NCBI RefSeq assembly: GCF_003570925.1
Contig: NZ_QXIS01000032.1
Coordinates: 33,021-97,020, forward strand
DNA: 64,000 nucleotides
Direction of reading: 5' to 3'
From: Candidatus Cryosericum terrychapinii
Lineage (GTDB): Bacteria > Caldisericota > Caldisericia > Cryosericales > Cryosericaceae
Part shown: one piece after another, positions 61,965-64,000 of the stretch
How positions within the stretch are numbered: position 1 is the first letter of the stretch
Layout: the number at the start of each line of letters is the position of its first letter
Notes under the pieces: generated by a model
The model's database searches: none
What the model was told of the DNA's origin: nothing
Seen by the model: only the letters and a program-made list of their open reading frames with translations
Position numbers and translations under genes: made by a program

Positions 61965-64000
61965 TTGAGACTTAGCTCTGGCCTATATGAACAACTCATC
62001 GACGAACTGATGCGCCGGGAGCTGAACGACCTCGATCCAACCCGATGGTCATGGGACCAGGAGACTATTGACGCGGCAGAGAGCCCCACCATTTTATCCC
62101 AGTATCTGGAGAGAGTGATACGACGCACCCTCGATGCATGTACGGGCGACCAAGCTTTGCAGCAACGAGTAGCTGTCTGTAATGACATCGTTGAACGACT
62201 CAGTACAAGGGTTCCGGAGGCTGAACTGGGTGGCAGCACCATACCTCCACAAGTTGAAATTCTTCTCGCATTGCTCGATAAACCAACATCTCCAGACATA
62301 AGCATCGATCGGCTACACGAGCTTCGGCCAAAGACAGGCTTGAGCCAGTCCGCGCTTCTCACGGGTTCTCCACGGGAACCAAGCCTGGCCAGTGAACTAC
62401 GAAAGGAAATCTTGTCATCAGACAGGATCGATATTCTCATGTCATTCATCAAGTGGAGTGGTATACGTCTTATCGAAAAAGAGTTGCGTGAGTTCACGTC
62501 ACGCCCCAATACAGCGCTGAGAATCATCACGACTTCGTATATGGGGGCAACTGACCTTCGGGCCGTGTCACTGTTGGCCTCTCTGCCGAGTACTGCGGTA
62601 CGGGTATCCTACGATACTAACCGCACACGTCTGCATGCCAAGGCATATTTGTTCCATCGCGACAGCGGGTTTACGACGGCCTATATCGGTTCATCCAATA
62701 TCTCGCATGCCGCCATCACGAGTGGGCTGGAGTGGAACATCAAAGTCACTGCCAGAGACGCTACCGACATTGTCAACAAATTCGTTGGCACGTTCGAAAC
62801 ATATTGGAGCGACCCCGAGTTTCGGGCTTACTCGCTAGAAGATGAGCCTACTCTTAGAAAAGCCCTGGGAAACGAGAGATCGACTGAACAGCACCAATAT
62901 CTTGTGGATATTCGCCCTTATGGATTTCAGCAGGACATTCTTGAAAGGCTGAAAGCGGAAAGGGAACTGCACGGCCGAAGACGCAATCTCGTGGTCGCAG
63001 CAACTGGTACTGGGAAAACGGTTGTTGCCGCCTTCGACTACAAACGATACTGTGAGGAGCATCCAGGAAGGAGAAATCGCCTCCTGTTTGTTGCACATCG
63101 AGAGGAAAACTTGCGGCAGTCGCTGGCATGTTTTCGGAATGTTCTCCACGATGCAAATTTCGGCGATGTACTTGTAGGCGACTCGGAACCGTCGCAAATA
63201 GACTACCTGTTTGTTTCGATCCAGATGCTTGCTGCGCGAGGCGTAGGGGCACTGCTTCGCAATCCCGCAACATATGACTACATAGTTGTGGATGAGTTCC
63301 ATCATGCTGAAGCGCCAACGTATGTCGATTTTCTGGAATATGCGCAGCCGGATATTCTCCTTGGACTCACTGCAACACCAGAACGCATGGATGGCAAAGA
63401 CATACTCAGGTGGTTTGGGGGTCGCATAGCAGCTGAAATTCGGTTGCCGGAGGCCGTTGATCGAGGACTACTATGTCCCTTTCAGTACTTCGGCGTGACC
63501 GACGTTGTCGACCTCAATACATTCCGATGGAGTCGTGGCGGATACGATATCCAACAGTTGAATCAAGCGTATTCAGCAAACGAGGGCAGGGCACGCCTCA
63601 TAGTGGATGCCGTCCAACGCTACTGCAGAAAAGCGGAAGATACCCGTGGATTGGGTTTCTGTGTGAGTATCGAGCACGCAGAGTTCATGGCCGGCTTCTT
63701 CCGACGTGCGGGCATTCCCTCCGTTGCAGTCTCGGCTGCAACTGCCCCGACGGATCGCGTCACAGCCCAGAGTCTACTCCGTAACAAGGAAGTCAACTTC
63801 ATCTTCACCGTGGACCTGTACAACGAAGGCATCGATATCCCGGAAATCGACACGGTCCTGTTCCTTCGACCGACTGAAAGTCTTACAGTGTTTCTTCAAC
63901 AACTTGGGCGAGGGCTGCGAATCGATGAAGGAAAAGAGTGTCTGACGGTGCTTGATTTCATAGGGAAGGCGCAACAAAACTACAGTTTCGAGGCTCGCTT
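61965..64000 (+). CDS. Phospholipase-D-like nuclease fused to SF2 helicase, partial at right edge
   Basis: The frame is open from a TTG at 61965, four bases after GGGGGGAGG, to the window end: 678 codons, with more to come. Residues about 165-300 are a PLD-type nuclease domain with the motif HAKAYLFHRDSG (H-x-K-x-x-x-x-x-x-D) and YIGSSNIS. Then comes an SF2 helicase: Walker A AATGTGKTVVAA, DEFHHAEAP as DEAH box, LTATPERMDG as motif III and QQLGRGLRIDEGK as motif VI. This order matches COG3886/COG1061 fusions that often continue into DUF3427. Such proteins occur in defence and mobile islands. An in-frame ATG at 62010 is an alternative start. The A/T content is higher than in the core genes. 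Confidence 0.85.
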   Translation, partial: MRLSSGLYEQLIDELMRRELNDLDPTRWSWDQETIDAAESPTILSQYLERVIRRTLDACTGDQALQQRVAVCNDIVERLSTRVPEAELGGSTIPPQVEILLALLDKPTSPDISIDRLHELRPKTGLSQSALLTGSPREPSLASELRKEILSSDRIDILMSFIKWSGIRLIEKELREFTSRPNTALRIITTSYMGATDLRAVSLLASLPSTAVRVSYDTNRTRLHAKAYLFHRDSGFTTAYIGSSNISHAAITSGLEWNIKVTARDATDIVNKFVGTFETYWSDPEFRAYSLEDEPTLRKALGNERSTEQHQYLVDIRPYGFQQDILERLKAERELHGRRRNLVVAATGTGKTVVAAFDYKRYCEEHPGRRNRLLFVAHREENLRQSLACFRNVLHDANFGDVLVGDSEPSQIDYLFVSIQMLAARGVGALLRNPATYDYIVVDEFHHAEAPTYVDFLEYAQPDILLGLTATPERMDGKDILRWFGGRIAAEIRLPEAVDRGLLCPFQYFGVTDVVDLNTFRWSRGGYDIQQLNQAYSANEGRARLIVDAVQRYCRKAEDTRGLGFCVSIEHAEFMAGFFRRAGIPSVAVSAATAPTDRVTAQSLLRNKEVNFIFTVDLYNEGIDIPEIDTVLFLRPTESLTVFLQQLGRGLRIDEGKECLTVLDFIGKAQQNYSFEAR

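Overview
The window is 64 kb of mostly GC-rich bacterial chromosome with dense, operon-like packing: ATGA/GTGA overlaps, strong GGAGG ribosome binding sites and frequent hairpins between transcription units. Its content suggests a free-living anaerobe: aldehyde ferredoxin oxidoreductase with a polyferredoxin, tungstate uptake, molybdopterin synthesis, an NfnAB-like NAD(P)H:ferredoxin pair and a DUF362 ferredoxin protein. The cell surface looks elaborate: SLH domains, copper-amine-oxidase-like stalk domains, cohesin and dockerin modules, FN3 repeats. The lineage cannot be fixed from sequence reading alone. The mix of SLH, stalk, UPF0182 and tungsten functions fits deep-branching thermophile-related or Firmicutes-like phyla (Caldisericota is one guess). 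No tRNA, rRNA or CRISPR array was seen, and no classical DNA-binding transcription factor was recognised.

Layout. 1-2.2 kb: a truncated gene at the left edge, a GNAT acetyltransferase, PhzF and a small basic protein preceded by a relic of a second phzF start. 2.3-7.5 kb: an AT-richer island with a YihY/BrkB membrane protein and two large membrane-anchored proteins of unknown function whose leaders are repeated. 7.6-14.7 kb (minus strand): one long operon tupA-tupB-tupC-moeA-moaA-moaC-MOSC-mog for tungstate import and cofactor synthesis, with a promoter, a palindromic operator and a leader resembling the Moco/Tuco riboswitch. 15.0-21.2 kb: two large secreted proteins, a subtilisin with cohesin-like and dockerin modules and an NHL-repeat protein with a cohesin-like and a stalk domain. 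21.5-32.3 kb: UPF0182, EamA transporter (with a truncated paralogue), ChrB-like protein, enolase, MFS, PAP2 phosphatase, an ATC-hydrolase gene broken by an in-frame TGA, threonine synthase and an FAH-family protein.

32.3-43.1 kb: small membrane protein, CBS-ACT protein, methyltransferase, second PAP2 protein, NfnA/NfnB-like pair, then MoxR-DUF58-transglutaminase converging on dihydrolipoamide dehydrogenase through a perfect 47-bp palindrome. 43.4-48.5 kb: FN3/stalk surface protein, MFS, DUF4282, MBL hydrolase. 48.8-53.0 kb: polyferredoxin, AOR, TPR protein, class I fructose-bisphosphate aldolase. 53.1-57.8 kb (minus): complete branched-chain amino acid ABC transporter (livJ-H-M-G-F). 58.5-61.7 kb: DUF362 ferredoxin protein, MFS, histone-H1-like Lys/Ala protein. 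62-64 kb: a phospholipase-D-like nuclease fused to an SF2 helicase, running off the right edge.

The metabolic theme is tungsten: the tup/moa operon would supply tungstate and pterin cofactor to the AOR 35 kb away, with electrons passed to the adjacent ferredoxin and possibly to NfnAB. The most unusual items are the SLH-TupA-molybdopterin-fold fusion and its double-control leader, the cohesin/dockerin surface pair, the duplicated-leader island, and the nuclease-helicase at the right edge.
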